64,000 nucleotides of DNA from Dinghuibacter silviterrae (GTDB lineage: Bacteria; Bacteroidota; Bacteroidia; Chitinophagales; Chitinophagaceae). The translations under genes and the position numbers were made by a program. The notes below the pieces were generated by a model that saw nothing but the letters and a program-made list of their open reading frames with translations, did no database searches and was not told the DNA's origin. Positions 16,850 to 27,700 of this stretch are shown here, in pieces. Where the stretch lies: assembly GCF_004366355.1 (NCBI RefSeq), contig NZ_SODV01000001.1:620001-684000 (forward strand), written 5' to 3'. The first letter of the stretch is position 1. Every line of letters begins with the position of its first letter.

Positions 16850-18898
16850 CTAGGCCTCGCGGCACCGCACCATCGTCAGGATCGTGGCGACCGCCACACT
16901 TTCCCCCGTCTCGTCATACACGTCCACCAGCCAGCGGACGATCCCCTTGGGGATGTCCTGGTCATCCTTTAGTTCTTGTCGTATTTTCTCCTTTACCGTC
17001 AGCCGCACCCCGATCGTAGTCCCGGCATATACCGGTTTGAGAAAGCGGCATTCGTCGAGGCCGTAGTTGAGCAGAACGGGTCCCTTGCCCGGGTCGACAA
17101 AAAGACCCGCGGCGGCGCTGAGGACGAAGTAGCCGTGTGCCACCGGGTGTTCAAAGGGCGTTCCCTCCAGGGAGGTATGGTCGGTATGGGCGTAAAAATG
17201 ATCCCAGCTGACGTTGGCAAAATTGACGATGTCGGCAGCCGTAACGGTCCGTTTATGGGTGATGACCGTATCCCCGATGCGCAGCTCCTCGAAATACTTC
17301 CGGAACGGATGAACATCCCCCGTCGTCTGGGCCCCACCGGGTTGATAGACACCCGTAATGGCGGTGAGCGTTGTAGGGTCTCCCTGTACCGCGACCCGTT
17401 GCATATAATGCTTTACGCCCCGGACACCGCCCATTTCCTCACCACCCCCGGCCCGTCCGGGTCCGCCGTGCACGAGCAAGGGAAGGGGTGAGCCGTGACC
17501 GGTGCTTTCCCTGGCGCAGGCGGCGTTGAGGACAAGGATCCGCCCGTGGTGGGTGGCGGCGCCTAAGACAAATTCGCGGGCCAGCGAAGGCCGGGCCGTG
17601 ACGAGTGAACACACCAGGGAACCGCGTCCCTTTTTTGTCAGTAATACAGCCTCTTCCAAAGAACGGTAGGGCATCAGCGTGCTGACCGGGCCAAAAGCTT
17701 CCACGGAATGGACGGCTTCCGCAGCCAGGGGTTTTTCATTGAGCAAAAGCAATGGGCTCAAAAAGGCGCCTTTGACACCATCCGCGTCGAGCACCTCCGG
17801 GGCGTCGTCCAGACTGCCATATATGAGCCGGCTGTCCGCCAGCAGCTCCCGCACCCGGGACCGGACTTCTTCCCGCTGGACCTGACCCGCCAGCGAACCC
17901 ATGCGGACCTTCTCGTGGGCCGGATTCCCCACGACCGTTTGCGCAAGGGCCTTGGACAGCGCTTCCCGGGCGGCCTCCAGCCGGCCTTCCGGTACAAATA
18001 TCCGGCGGATGGCCGTACACTTCTGCCCGGCCTTGGCGGTCATTTCCCGGCGGATTTCCTTTATAAAAAGATCCCATTCCGGCATACCCGGATCCACGTC
18101 CTCGCCCAGCACGATGCTGTTGAGAGAGTCCGCCTCCATCGTAAAGGGAACGTTTTCCCGCAAAATGGCCGGGTGGGTTTTTAGTGTCAACCCTGTTGCC
18201 GCCGAGCCGGTAAACGTCACCACATCCTGAGACCCCACATAGTTGAGCAGGTCACCCGCGCTCCCGCAGATCAGCTGGAGTGCCCCGTCGGGTAAAATCC
18301 CCGAAGCCACGATCTCCCGGACCACGGCTTCGGTCAGGTAAGCGGTCAGGGTGGCCGGTTTGACCACCGCCGGTACCCCCGCCAGCAGGTTGACCGCGAT
18401 CTTTTCGAGCATTCCCCATACCGGGAAGTTGAACGCGTTGATGTGGATCGCCGTTCCTTCTTTGGGTACCAGGAGGTGTTGGGCGGCAAACGAACCGCCC
18501 TTACCTAAGATGTGCGCTTCCCCGTCCAGGCAATACGCCTCGTCGGGGAATTTCCGGCGCAGGGAGGCATAGGAGAAAAGATTCCCGATCCCCCCTTCAA
18601 TATCAATCCAGCTGTCGGCCCGGGTGGCCCCGGTCCGGTAGCTCAGGGTATAAAATTTTTCTTTTTGTGCCGAAAGATGGAGGGCCAGCGCCTTGAGCAT
18701 GCGCCCCCTTTCGTGAAAGGTCATCCGTCGCAAGGCGGGGTTCCCCACCGCGCGGGCATACACCAGGACCTCATGGAAATCAAGCCCCGCAGTGCTCGCC
18801 CGGGCGAAAGCCTCCCCGGTGACGGCGTCGTACAATACCTGCCCGTCCCCGCTGCCGGGGATCCAACGGCCAAGAATAAAATTCTCCAGCTTTTGCAT
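16850..18898 (-). CDS. paaZ: Bifunctional PaaZ: oxepin-CoA hydrolase / semialdehyde dehydrogenase
   Basis: 682 residues, typical of PaaZ. It opens the oxepin-CoA ring in phenylacetate breakdown and oxidises the resulting aldehyde. The N-terminal aldehyde dehydrogenase domain (about 1-515) has NAFNFPVWGMLEK, the catalytic Glu in FTMEADSLNS and the catalytic Cys in AGQKCTAIRRIF. The C-terminal MaoC-like hydratase domain (about 540-680) has NVSWDHFYAHTDH and HPVAHGYFVLSAAAGLFV. The ATG at 18896-18898 is preferred to a TTG four codons earlier. No paaABCDE oxygenase genes are in the window; only the enoyl-CoA hydratase downstream fits the pathway. Confidence 0.93.
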   Translation of the reverse strand: MQKLENFILGRWIPGSGDGQVLYDAVTGEAFARASTAGLDFHEVLVYARAVGNPALRRMTFHERGRMLKALALHLSAQKEKFYTLSYRTGATRADSWIDIEGGIGNLFSYASLRRKFPDEAYCLDGEAHILGKGGSFAAQHLLVPKEGTAIHINAFNFPVWGMLEKIAVNLLAGVPAVVKPATLTAYLTEAVVREIVASGILPDGALQLICGSAGDLLNYVGSQDVVTFTGSAATGLTLKTHPAILRENVPFTMEADSLNSIVLGEDVDPGMPEWDLFIKEIRREMTAKAGQKCTAIRRIFVPEGRLEAAREALSKALAQTVVGNPAHEKVRMGSLAGQVQREEVRSRVRELLADSRLIYGSLDDAPEVLDADGVKGAFLSPLLLLNEKPLAAEAVHSVEAFGPVSTLMPYRSLEEAVLLTKKGRGSLVCSLVTARPSLAREFVLGAATHHGRILVLNAACARESTGHGSPLPLLVHGGPGRAGGGEEMGGVRGVKHYMQRVAVQGDPTTLTAITGVYQPGGAQTTGDVHPFRKYFEELRIGDTVITHKRTVTAADIVNFANVSWDHFYAHTDHTSLEGTPFEHPVAHGYFVLSAAAGLFVDPGKGPVLLNYGLDECRFLKPVYAGTTIGVRLTVKEKIRQELKDDQDIPKGIVRWLVDVYDETGESVAVATILTMVRCREA

Positions 18899-18938
18899 GA
18901 GAGCAAACAATTGTTAGTTTGCTCAAAGATACGGGAAA

Positions 18939-19526
18939 CTATGCCGCCTTTTCCGACTTGCCGTCGATCTCGCGGCTCAGGGCGGCAAAGATATCGTCAA
19001 TGGACCCTTCGCCGGGCACGTGTACGACCTTTCCGAATTTGGCGTAGTAGTCCGCTACGGGGAATGTCTGACTTTTATACACCCGGATCCGCTCGCGGAT
19101 AACGGTCTCGTCTGAATCGTCTTTACGGCCGCTACTTTTGCCCCGGATCAGGAGGCGGTGCACCAGCTCCTCGTCCCGAACGTCGAGGGCCAATACCAGG
19201 TGTATGGCTGTTTTTTTGAGGGACAGCAGTTTGTCCAGTGCTTCCGCCTGGGCAACCGTTCGGGGAAATCCGTCGAACAGGAAGCCTTTGGCGTGTGGGT
19301 TTGCCTCCAGCGCGGAGGAGATCATGCCGATCACCACCTCGTCCGGCACCAGTTGCCCTGACTTGATAATATGATCCGCCTCTATTCCCAGCGGTGTCTG
19401 CCGGTGGATCTCGGAACGGAGCAGGTCACCGGTGGACAGGTGGATCCATCCGTATTTCTCAATCAGCTTGTTAGATTGCGTACCCTTCCCCACGCCGGGA
19501 GGACCAAAAAGAATCAAATTAAACAT
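18939..19526 (-). CDS. adk: Adenylate kinase (short form)
   Basis: 195 residues. Balances ATP, ADP and AMP in the cytoplasm. P-loop GPPGVGKGTQ (8-17), AMP-binding HLSTGDLLRSEI, DGFPRT and the LID region RGKSSGRKDD are visible. The LID is the short version without zinc cysteines. It starts about 140 bases from divergent msrB. A TATATTTG box lies 29 bases before the ATG. Confidence 0.95.
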   Translation of the reverse strand: MFNLILFGPPGVGKGTQSNKLIEKYGWIHLSTGDLLRSEIHRQTPLGIEADHIIKSGQLVPDEVVIGMISSALEANPHAKGFLFDGFPRTVAQAEALDKLLSLKKTAIHLVLALDVRDEELVHRLLIRGKSSGRKDDSDETVIRERIRVYKSQTFPVADYYAKFGKVVHVPGEGSIDDIFAALSREIDGKSEKAA

Positions 19527-19555
19527 CTTAACAGACTACTTTACGTTCGAGCCAA

Positions 19556-19563
19556 CAAATATA
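19556..19563 (-). promoter_or_regulatory. -7 promoter box of adk
   Basis: Minus-strand TATATTTG, an exact TAnnTTTG match, 29 bases before the adk start. Confidence 0.6.
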
Positions 19564-19652
19564 CGCCGCCAGGACTGAACATTTTTCAATTTTTTAACGA
19601 CTAATCGCTGGTTTATAAAAAAAGCTAATGTTTCCCTGCCCAGGCCGATCCG

Positions 19653-19660
19653 TATCTTTA
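19653..19660 (+). promoter_or_regulatory. Near-consensus -7 box of msrB, 4 bases before ATG
   Basis: TATCTTTA-GGCC-ATG. One mismatch to TAnnTTTG, with the four-base spacing recurring in this window. Confidence 0.4.
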
Positions 19661-19664
19661 GGCC

Positions 19665-20201
19665 ATGCGTCACGCGATCATCTTTGTACTACCTTTATTC
19701 TTTGTCGCCTGCAAGGGCCATACACAAACACCCATGAACGAAAAGAACCCCGTCTACTCCCATACCGATACCACGAAAGTCAACCTCAGCGATGACCAGT
19801 GGAAAAAGGTCCTCCCTTCGGACGTTTACCAGGTTGCCCGCCAGAAAGGCACCGAACGGCCCTTTACAAGCCCCTTTGAAACCTCCAAGGAGGTGGGTAC
19901 CTACTATTGCGCCGTTTGCGGCAACCCGCTTTTCAAAAGCGACACAAAGTTCGAATCCGGCTGCGGCTGGCCAAGCTTCTACGAACCCATCAGCAAGAGC
20001 AGCATCATCTACGCCCCCGACTCCTCCTACGGCATGGACCGTACCGAGGTCATGTGCGGGCGCTGCCATTCTCACCTAGGCCACGTCTTTGACGACGGTC
20101 CTCCCCCCACGCACCTGCGTTTTTGCATCAACGGCGTCGTGCTGGACTTTGAAAAGGCGCAGAAGGCAAAGGAGGAATACGACAAGAAGCAGGGATCGTA
20201 G
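19665..20201 (+). CDS. msrB: Peptide-methionine (R)-S-oxide reductase, lipoprotein
   Basis: 178 residues. Reduces methionine-R-sulfoxide in damaged proteins. A short signal ending in the lipobox FVAC (Cys16 or so) indicates an envelope lipoprotein. Zinc pairs CAVC and CGRC, the SGCGWPSF segment and the catalytic Cys in LRFCING are intact. The SHLGHVFDDGP block is the MsrB signature. It stands alone, divergent from adk. Periplasmic placement suggests repair of exported proteins; the electron donor is unknown, though the TlpA-like protein at 5366 is a possible partner (inference). Confidence 0.93.
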   Translation: MRHAIIFVLPLFFVACKGHTQTPMNEKNPVYSHTDTTKVNLSDDQWKKVLPSDVYQVARQKGTERPFTSPFETSKEVGTYYCAVCGNPLFKSDTKFESGCGWPSFYEPISKSSIIYAPDSSYGMDRTEVMCGRCHSHLGHVFDDGPPPTHLRFCINGVVLDFEKAQKAKEEYDKKQGS

Positions 20202-20314
20202 CGATAACGGACACTTACTGTATCAAAACCAACCGGCACGCCGCCTAAACAGCGCTGACGGACAGCATCTTATGTTATGGTCTCTTTTTTGTGTGGAAGC
20301 CGTAAAGCCCTTTC

Positions 20315-22675
20315 ATGGTCCGCAGCTACCTCCACCTCGCCTGGCGCAACCTCCTCCGCACCAAAGGATACAGCATCCTCAACATCCTTGGCCTGTCCAT
20401 CGGGATGACCGTTGCCCTGCTCATAGGTCTATGGGTACACTACGAGTATTCCTACGACCGCTTCCTGCCCCAGTATAAAAACATCTACCAGGTCGCCCGG
20501 AATTTCAACAACAACGGGGAGACCCTTACGTTCGGCACCTGCTCCCTGAAACTGGCGGACGTATTGAAAGCCCGGAATTTGGAGATCGCCGAAACCGACT
20601 ACTTCTCCTTCCACGGTCTGAAGGCAGGGGACAGGAAATTCGAGTTTTCCGGCGGCCAGGTGAAAGAGAATTTCATCGGTATGTTCGGGTTCCCCCTGGT
20701 AAAAGGCAACCCCGGCGAAGTGTTCAGGGACCCCTTCTCCATCGTCCTGACCCAACAGACGGCCACGGCATTGTTTGGCAGCGAAGACCCCATCGGAAAG
20801 ACCGTCCGTATCGATAACCAGCACGATGTAACGGTGACGGGTATCCTGAAAGACCTCCCCGCCAATTGCAGCTTCGATTTTAAATACCTCCTGCCCTTCT
20901 CGTTTTACGAAGCCGTCAACCCCTATGTCAAACAAAACCGCGCCGGCGGTTTCGGCCAAAACGGCTACCAGATCTTCGCCCGGGTAAATGCAAACGTGGA
21001 AAAGATCCGGGCGGACATCAAGGACGTAGAGAAAACGGAAAAGGGCAACATCAACGCCATGAAGTCCGATGTCATCCTGCAACCCATGCGGGAATGGCAC
21101 CTGTACGGCGACTACCAGAATGGCAAACCCGCCGGCGGTATGATCGACTATGTGCGGATGTTCAGCATCATCGGCATCCTCGTTCTGGCGATCGCTTGTA
21201 TCAATTTCGTCAACCTGGAAACGGCCCGGTCGGAAAGAAGGGCCCGCGAGGTTGGCGTTCGCAAAGCCATCGGGTCCAGGAGAACAGACCTCATCTTACA
21301 ATTCCTTACCGAGTCCGTTCTGCTGACGCTTTTCGCGTTTGGCGGCTGCATCATCCTGACAACCGCGATCCTTCCCGCCTTTAACGCACTGGCAGACGCA
21401 CAGATCAGACTTCCCCTGGCCAGCCCCGCCTTTTGGGGAATCGTGCTGGGGGCGGCGCTGGTCACCGCGCTCGTGTCCGGCGCCCGGCCCGCCTTGTACC
21501 TGTCTTCCTTTCAACCCGTACAAGTGCTCAAGGGATTATACAAAACCGGCCATACGGGCACGACCGGCAGGAAGGTCCTCGTGGTCATCCAGTTCACCTG
21601 TTCCATCGCCCTTATCGTCAGCACCATCATCATCTATCAACAACTCCGGTATACACAGAACCGTCCCACAGGCTATGACGCCAACCGGCTCCTTTCTACG
21701 CGTATGAACGCGGACCTGGCCCAAAACTATACGGCACTTAGGGATGCCCTCCGTCAAGACGGCATTGCCGATGATGTCACGGCGTCGACCAGTCCCGCCA
21801 CCGATATCTATTGGCACTCCGACGTCGACAAATGGCCGGGCAAGTACGCCGGGGAGACCGTGGAAATGGGCTGTGTCGGCGTGATGGATGACTACCTGAA
21901 AACCCTGGGCATATCGATGTCCGCCGGTCGCGACTTTGCAGGACCGGCCGACTCCCTGTGTGTCCTCCTTAACGAGGCTGCCGTCCGCCGGCTTCGCCTG
22001 AAAAACCCGGTGGGCCAGGTGATGACCTGGCAAGGGACACAGGTCAGGATCATCGGCATCGCACGGAACACCCTGCAAGTGTCGCCTTTTGCCGCGCCCC
22101 AGCCCACCCTGTACTTCAAAACGGGCGCCAAAAACGCGTCTTTTCTGCTTTACCGGCTCTCCCCCCGGATCAGCACGCGCGACGCCGTCGATAAAATGAC
22201 CGCCCTTTTCAACCGATACGAGCCCACTTATCCGTATGAATACACCTTTGTCGACCAGGCCTATGCCCGCAAGTTCGACCTGGAAATCCTCATCGGCCGC
22301 CTGGCGGGCATCCTGGCCGTTCTGGCTATCCTGATTTCCTGCCTGGGCCTGCTGGGTCTGGCAGCGTATATGGCCGAACAACGCACCAAGGAAATCGGCA
22401 TCCGGAAAGTCCTGGGCGCCACCGTTCCCCAGGTATGGTTCCTGTTGTCCAGGGATTTTATCCTGCTTGTCCTCATCAGTTGCCTGGTGGCTTCGCCTTT
22501 GGCGTTTTATTTCCTTCGACAATGGTTGTTGAAGTATGACTACAGGATCAGCATCCAACCCATCGTCTTTATAACAGCAGGCGCGGCCGCCCTGGTCATT
22601 ACCCTGATCACGACCAGCTTTCAGTCGATCCGGGCGGCCCATGTCAGCCCTGCAAAGAGTTTAAAAACAGAATAA
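20315..22675 (+). CDS. ABC transporter permease, FtsX/MacB type (single-chain, duplicated)
   Basis: 786 residues. The N-terminal helix (SILNILGLSIGMTVALLIGLW), a periplasmic MacB-like core domain (about 40-245) and three helices of the first FtsX domain are followed by a second periplasmic domain and a second FtsX domain near residues 660-786. The conserved ERRAREVGVRKAIGSRR and EQRTKEIGIRKVLGA cytoplasmic motifs mark both halves. No ATPase gene is adjacent. Such proteins probably work with a separate MacB-like ATPase in export or envelope stress. It is not obviously part of the JetABC operon 61 bases downstream. Confidence 0.88.
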   Translation: MVRSYLHLAWRNLLRTKGYSILNILGLSIGMTVALLIGLWVHYEYSYDRFLPQYKNIYQVARNFNNNGETLTFGTCSLKLADVLKARNLEIAETDYFSFHGLKAGDRKFEFSGGQVKENFIGMFGFPLVKGNPGEVFRDPFSIVLTQQTATALFGSEDPIGKTVRIDNQHDVTVTGILKDLPANCSFDFKYLLPFSFYEAVNPYVKQNRAGGFGQNGYQIFARVNANVEKIRADIKDVEKTEKGNINAMKSDVILQPMREWHLYGDYQNGKPAGGMIDYVRMFSIIGILVLAIACINFVNLETARSERRAREVGVRKAIGSRRTDLILQFLTESVLLTLFAFGGCIILTTAILPAFNALADAQIRLPLASPAFWGIVLGAALVTALVSGARPALYLSSFQPVQVLKGLYKTGHTGTTGRKVLVVIQFTCSIALIVSTIIIYQQLRYTQNRPTGYDANRLLSTRMNADLAQNYTALRDALRQDGIADDVTASTSPATDIYWHSDVDKWPGKYAGETVEMGCVGVMDDYLKTLGISMSAGRDFAGPADSLCVLLNEAAVRRLRLKNPVGQVMTWQGTQVRIIGIARNTLQVSPFAAPQPTLYFKTGAKNASFLLYRLSPRISTRDAVDKMTALFNRYEPTYPYEYTFVDQAYARKFDLEILIGRLAGILAVLAILISCLGLLGLAAYMAEQRTKEIGIRKVLGATVPQVWFLLSRDFILLVLISCLVASPLAFYFLRQWLLKYDYRISIQPIVFITAGAAALVITLITTSFQSIRAAHVSPAKSLKTE

Positions 22676-22736
22676 CGGGTTTTATCCACACGCCCCTCCG
22701 CGTACGTCGATTTTCCCTACTTTGCACCTTCGACGT

Positions 22737-24170
22737 ATGCGGACCCAGGAACTTGCTATTTTATTTGAATCCTCGCCCTCTCTACAAATCATACGCATGC
22801 GACATGCGGACTGGGTACTGCCTTTTCTGCACGCAGCATTCAAGGGGGCCGAGCGCATTTCCCTCCCCGAGTCGAGGCTGGTCCGGCTGTTGGCCGACGC
22901 CCTGGTAGCACTGGATCCCGAAGAACGGGAAACGGAAGACGCCGCCTACAAGTATTTGTCGGACTGGGTACAGCGTCGCCTGTTGCAGGACTATTCCGAC
23001 CAGGAGGGCCAGACCCACTACCAGCTCAGCGCCCATGCCGAAAAGGTTTTCCAATGGCTGCAAACCCTGCAAAAGCGACAGTTTGTGGGGACCGAGAGCC
23101 GGTTCCGGATGCTCTTCTCTTCCTTAAGGGACATTGTGGAAAAAACGGAAGACGACCGCACCCGCCGCCTTGAAGAACTCAAGAACCGCCGGGCGGAGAT
23201 CGACAAAGAAATCAAGGCCCTGGAAGCCGGCGCACCCGTCGAGGTCTACAGCAACGCACAGGTACAGGAACGGATGGAGTTGTTTACGCGGCTGTGTTAC
23301 GACCTGCTGGGCGACTTCCGGGAAGTGGAAGATAACTTCAAACAGATCCATCGCAATATCGTAGAACAACACACCCGCGCCGAGCTCCACAAGGGCGCCA
23401 TCGTCGGGTATGCCTTCGCGGCCTATGACGCCCTGAGGGGCAGTGACCAGGGCAGGAGTTTTTATGCCTTTTGGGAGTTCCTGATCTCCAGGGCCGGCCA
23501 GGAAGAATGGCGCAAGCTCACCGGTCAGCTCGCCGATTTGTTGGAGGAGCGGGATTTGGAAAGTCATCAGCCCTTTCTCCAGAATATAAAGTCCATGCTC
23601 CTCGAACAGGGGCGTTCGGTCTATGAAGCCAACGACAAGATGGCCGAAAAACTCAGCCGCATCATCAGCGAGCGGGAGATCGCGCGCCACCGGCGGTTGA
23701 GGCTCCAAATCTCCGCCATCAAGGAGCGTGTCCTGGAAAACACGGAGATCGAAGATGTCCCTTGCGGCATCGAACTAAGCGATCCCCAGGATATCCGGCT
23801 GACCATGGACCGCCGCCTGGTCATCGAACCCAAAAAACCACCCGCACTTCTGGAGCAGCCCAGCGCCGCGGAAGAACGCATCGAGGACATGGAGCGCTTC
23901 AGCCGTCTGCTCCACACCAGACACGTCGACAAAAAGAAACTGTGGGACAAGGTCACCACCGCACTGGAACATAAACCCACCGCCACTTTGCGCGAGATCG
24001 TAGAGGCCGGCGCCCTGGACCTGGGCGTCACCGAGGTGGTGGCTTACTATACTTTCCTGAAGGACAAACCCCGGCAGGCGCAGGTCCTGGATAACATGAC
24101 CGAACACATCCCCCTCAACCGGGAGGCCACCCGGTTTATCGAGGTACCCTATTTATTATTCAGCCGGTAA
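22737..24170 (+). CDS. jetA: JetA/MksF-like protein (DUF3375), kleisin subunit
   Basis: 477 residues from the ATG at 22737. It resembles DUF3375, the MukF-like kleisin of Wadjet (JetA) and MksBEF systems. The N-terminal winged-helix part begins QELAILFESSPSLQIIRMRHADWVLPFL (shown here as ELAILFESSPSLQII). A coiled-coil stretch rich in Glu, Arg and Lys lies about 125-165, and a C-terminal part ends VPYLLFSR. It bridges the ATPase heads of the SMC-like subunit. It is first of three tightly packed genes, 13 bases before jetB. A TACTTTGC sequence at 22718-22725 may be a variant promoter box. Confidence 0.88.
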   Translation: MRTQELAILFESSPSLQIIRMRHADWVLPFLHAAFKGAERISLPESRLVRLLADALVALDPEERETEDAAYKYLSDWVQRRLLQDYSDQEGQTHYQLSAHAEKVFQWLQTLQKRQFVGTESRFRMLFSSLRDIVEKTEDDRTRRLEELKNRRAEIDKEIKALEAGAPVEVYSNAQVQERMELFTRLCYDLLGDFREVEDNFKQIHRNIVEQHTRAELHKGAIVGYAFAAYDALRGSDQGRSFYAFWEFLISRAGQEEWRKLTGQLADLLEERDLESHQPFLQNIKSMLLEQGRSVYEANDKMAEKLSRIISEREIARHRRLRLQISAIKERVLENTEIEDVPCGIELSDPQDIRLTMDRRLVIEPKKPPALLEQPSAAEERIEDMERFSRLLHTRHVDKKKLWDKVTTALEHKPTATLREIVEAGALDLGVTEVVAYYTFLKDKPRQAQVLDNMTEHIPLNREATRFIEVPYLLFSR

Positions 24171-24183
24171 ACAACAACACAGC

Positions 24184-24765
24184 ATGCTTCCATATACATC
24201 CGTTTTTATAAAACTCCTGAAAGGGCCCGTCGAATACCTGGAGAAGTCCGCCTGGGAAAAATTGCTCCAGTACAAGGTCGAGCTCACCGGCTTTGTACAG
24301 CAGCTCGGGCTTTCGCTGGTCCTGGACGAGGACGACGGGTACGCCTACCTGGTACACGCCACTCCCGAAGAAGAAGAGGAAGCCGGGGTGTCCTGGTTCC
24401 AGCGCCGGGCGTTTACCTATGACGAAAGCGTGCTGCTGGTCCTGCTCCGGGACATGATGGCCGAATTCGAAGTGGGGGAAGCGGTTTCCCGGGAGCTGAT
24501 CCGCAAGCGCCGGGAGATAAAAGAGTATGCAGAACTTTTTTTTAAGGAAAACCCCAGCCGGGTCAAGTTTCTCCGGGAACTTGACCGCCTGATCGACAAG
24601 GCCGTCGAAAACGGCTTCCTGGACATGGTGGAGAACAACGACACCCTGGACGAACAAAAGTACCGGGTGCGCAAAATCATCAAGGCCAAGGTCGACAGCG
24701 AGGTCCTGGAACAATTCAAACAGCAACTGGACGCGTATGCAACTGAACGTATTCAGCACGGATGA
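24184..24765 (+). CDS. jetB: JetB/MksE-like protein (DUF4194), KITE subunit
   Basis: 193 residues. DUF4194 proteins are the MukE-like KITE subunits of Wadjet/Mks complexes. Seen here are the winged-helix features FTYDESVLLVLLRDMMAEFE and IREL-type helices, then LDRLIDKAVENGFLDMVEN and the late YRVRKIIKAKVDSEVLEQF (start and end of the second winged helix). It acts with JetA and JetC as a DNA-loop-extruding complex. Its last 29 bases overlap the start of jetC in another frame, indicating translational coupling. Confidence 0.86.
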   Translation: MLPYTSVFIKLLKGPVEYLEKSAWEKLLQYKVELTGFVQQLGLSLVLDEDDGYAYLVHATPEEEEEAGVSWFQRRAFTYDESVLLVLLRDMMAEFEVGEAVSRELIRKRREIKEYAELFFKENPSRVKFLRELDRLIDKAVENGFLDMVENNDTLDEQKYRVRKIIKAKVDSEVLEQFKQQLDAYATERIQHG

Positions 24766-27700
24766 CCAAAAATCGGGTTTCCGTCTTCAATATATCGAGA
24801 TCTACAACTGGGGCACCTTTGACGGGTTTGTCCATACCCTCCGCCCCGGCGGGGAAACCTCGCTGCTGACTGGCGCCAACGGGAGCGGTAAGACCACGCT
24901 CGTGGATGCCCTGCTGACCCTCATCGTCCCCGAAAAAAGGTATCGTTTCTACAACCAGTCTTCGGGGAGTGAGAAAAAGGGTGACCGTACGGAGGAAAGC
25001 TATGTGATGGGCGGCTACAGCACTCTCCACAGTGACAACGGCGGGGCCACGAAAACCCTTTACCTGAGGGAAAACAAGGAGACCGCCTATAGCATTCTCC
25101 TCGCCAATTTTTCCAATGAATCCGGCCAGGACGTGACCCTCTTCCAGGTCCGTTACTTTGGTTCCGGGGACCTCAAACGCGTTTTTGCCGTTGCCCACGC
25201 GCCCTTGCATATTGAGGAGCATTTCCGTCCGTTTGACGCGGGCGGCGGCTGGAGAAAACGCCTCGACCAGCAATTCACGACGGGTGGCCGCCGTCAGATC
25301 GAATGGTTCGACGCCGCCGGTAAATACGCCCAGCGGCTTGTGGAAGTCCTGGGTATGCAAAGCATCCAGGCGCTCACCCTTTTCAACCAAACGGTGGGGA
25401 TCAAGGTTTTGGGCAACCTGGACGAATTCATCCGGATGCACATGCTGGAGCCTCGCAATATGGAGGCCGAATTCCTGGACCTGAAGCAACACCTCGGCAC
25501 CCTTCTGGACGCCCAGCGGAACATCGAAAAGGCCGAGGAACAGATCCGTCTCCTGGAGCCGTTGCAAAAGGCCCAGGCTGAATACCAGGCACTCGCCGGC
25601 GAGGCCGCCCGGCTCCAGGCGGAATCCGAAACGGCCGTCATTTGGAGCCGTTTTGCCAAACACCACCTCCTCACCGAGGCGCTTGCCGGAGCAAAAGAAT
25701 CTTTCCAGACCCTGGTCACCGGGCTCGACCAACACCGGGCCCAGATCGATGAAGTCATCGAATCCGAGCGCCAGGTCCGCAACCAGGTCGACCAAAACCA
25801 GGCCGGTCAGCGGCTCAAACAGCTTGAAACCACCGCGGCCGGGTTACAGGAAACGCTCCAGCAAACCCAGCACAACCTGTCCCTGTTCAGCGGCTGGTGC
25901 GAAACGCTCCAGCTCACAGAGACCGGGGTCCCGGACGAGGCCGCTTACAAACGGGTCATCGCCGAGTGCAAAAAGGCCCGTTTGCGCATCGAACGGGAAC
26001 AGCGGCTCAACGGGGACGACGAATTCGACGCCCGCAGCGTCATGAAAAACGCCGGCGTTGACAGGGAGGCCATCGAAACCGACCTCAACCTCCTCCTCCA
26101 AAGCAGGAACAACATCCCTTCCCACCTGCTGCACCTCCGCAAGGAAATGGGGGCGGAGTTGAAGATAGACGCGGGCGACCTGCCCTTTGCCGGTGAGCTG
26201 ATGCAGGTCCGGAGTGACGAACACGCCTGGGAACCCGCCCTGGAAAAGCTGCTCCACGGTTTCTCCCTTCGCCTGCTCGTCCCCGAAAAACACTACAAAA
26301 AGGTCAACAAATACGTCAACCAGACGAACCTCCGTTCCCGGCTTGTCTACAACCGGGTCCAGGAGGTTGCGCTGGACCGCCTCGCCGAAGAAGGAACCGT
26401 CTGCGATAAGCTTGAATTCAACACGGCCCATCCGCTGGGGGAATGGGTGGAGCAACAGGTCATCCAACACTTTCCCCACGCCTGTCTCGACACCGAAAAG
26501 GCGCTTGACAAATACGACAAGGCCATCACCCTCGGCGGGCTGGTCAAAAACGGCGACCGGCATGAAAAGGACGACCGGCCCGACCGGAACGACCCCGGCC
26601 GTTATGTCATGGGGTGGAACAACGAAAAGAAAAAGGAAACCCTCATTAAAAAACGGGACGACCTTTTGTCGCGGCTCCAAACGGCCAGGGACACGCTCGA
26701 CCGATGCAAAAAAAAGGCGGAAAAGCTCCAAAAACAAGCTTACGCCCTCCACAGCCTGGAGCAACACAACGGGTTTGTCGACATAAACATCGCGGACGTC
26801 CAGCGCAAGATCCGCTCTGTAGACGAGCAGATGGAGGCCCTGCGGGGCAGCAGCGACCAGCTCAAAGCCCTGACCGACACCCTGGGCGAGATCCAGCAAC
26901 AACGCGCCCGGGTGGAAAAGGAAAGGGACGCCCTTCTCCAACGCAAGGGCGCGGTGGAAGGCCTCATGGAGAGCCTGGGCCGCGAGCTCGAACAATTGTC
27001 GGGGTTGATGCAACACATCACCACTGACGATAAGGATCAGTTGCTCCTTTTCCAGCAAAACCACGCCGCCGAGCTGACCCCCTTGACCCTGGAGAGCCTC
27101 GACACCCAATACGGTGCGCTCAAAAACGCTATCGACACGGCCGCCCGAAAGGCGCGGGAACGCTTCCAGCAGCAGGAAACCCTAATCTCGCGTTGTATCC
27201 ACCGCATTAAGCACCCGCCCCTCGACGTCCAGCAGCGTTTCCCCGACTGGAACGGGGACGTGCAGGGTTTTTCAGAAGACGCCGCCCACGCCACCGAATA
27301 CCTTGAATGGCTGGACCGGCTCCAAACCGAAAACCTGCCCAAGTTCAAGAGTGACTTCGAAAACTATATCCACGTCACCATTACGTACAAGATCGGCGGC
27401 CTCAACGAGGAAGTCGAAAAATGGGAACGCGAGATCCGCACCAGCGTCCAGCGTCTTAACGATTCCCTGGGCGGAATCAACTTCAACCGTCTCCCCGACA
27501 CCTTTATCCAGTTGGGGATCCGGCCCGCGGTCGATACCACCGTCAAGGCGTTCCGTCACCAGCTCGTCGAGGCCCTTCCCCAGGACAGCGGCTGGCAACA
27601 AAACACCTTTGAACAAAAGGCCGCCCACTTCCGCGACAAGGTCCTGCCCCTGATCGAAAGCCTGGAGGAAAGCGAGGCCTATCGCTCCCGCGTCCTGGAC

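Noticed and set aside
25844-27109. A 421-residue frame antisense to jetC
   Set aside because: Lies opposite the coiled-coil region of jetC; repetitive hydrophobic content mirrors the coiled-coil codons.
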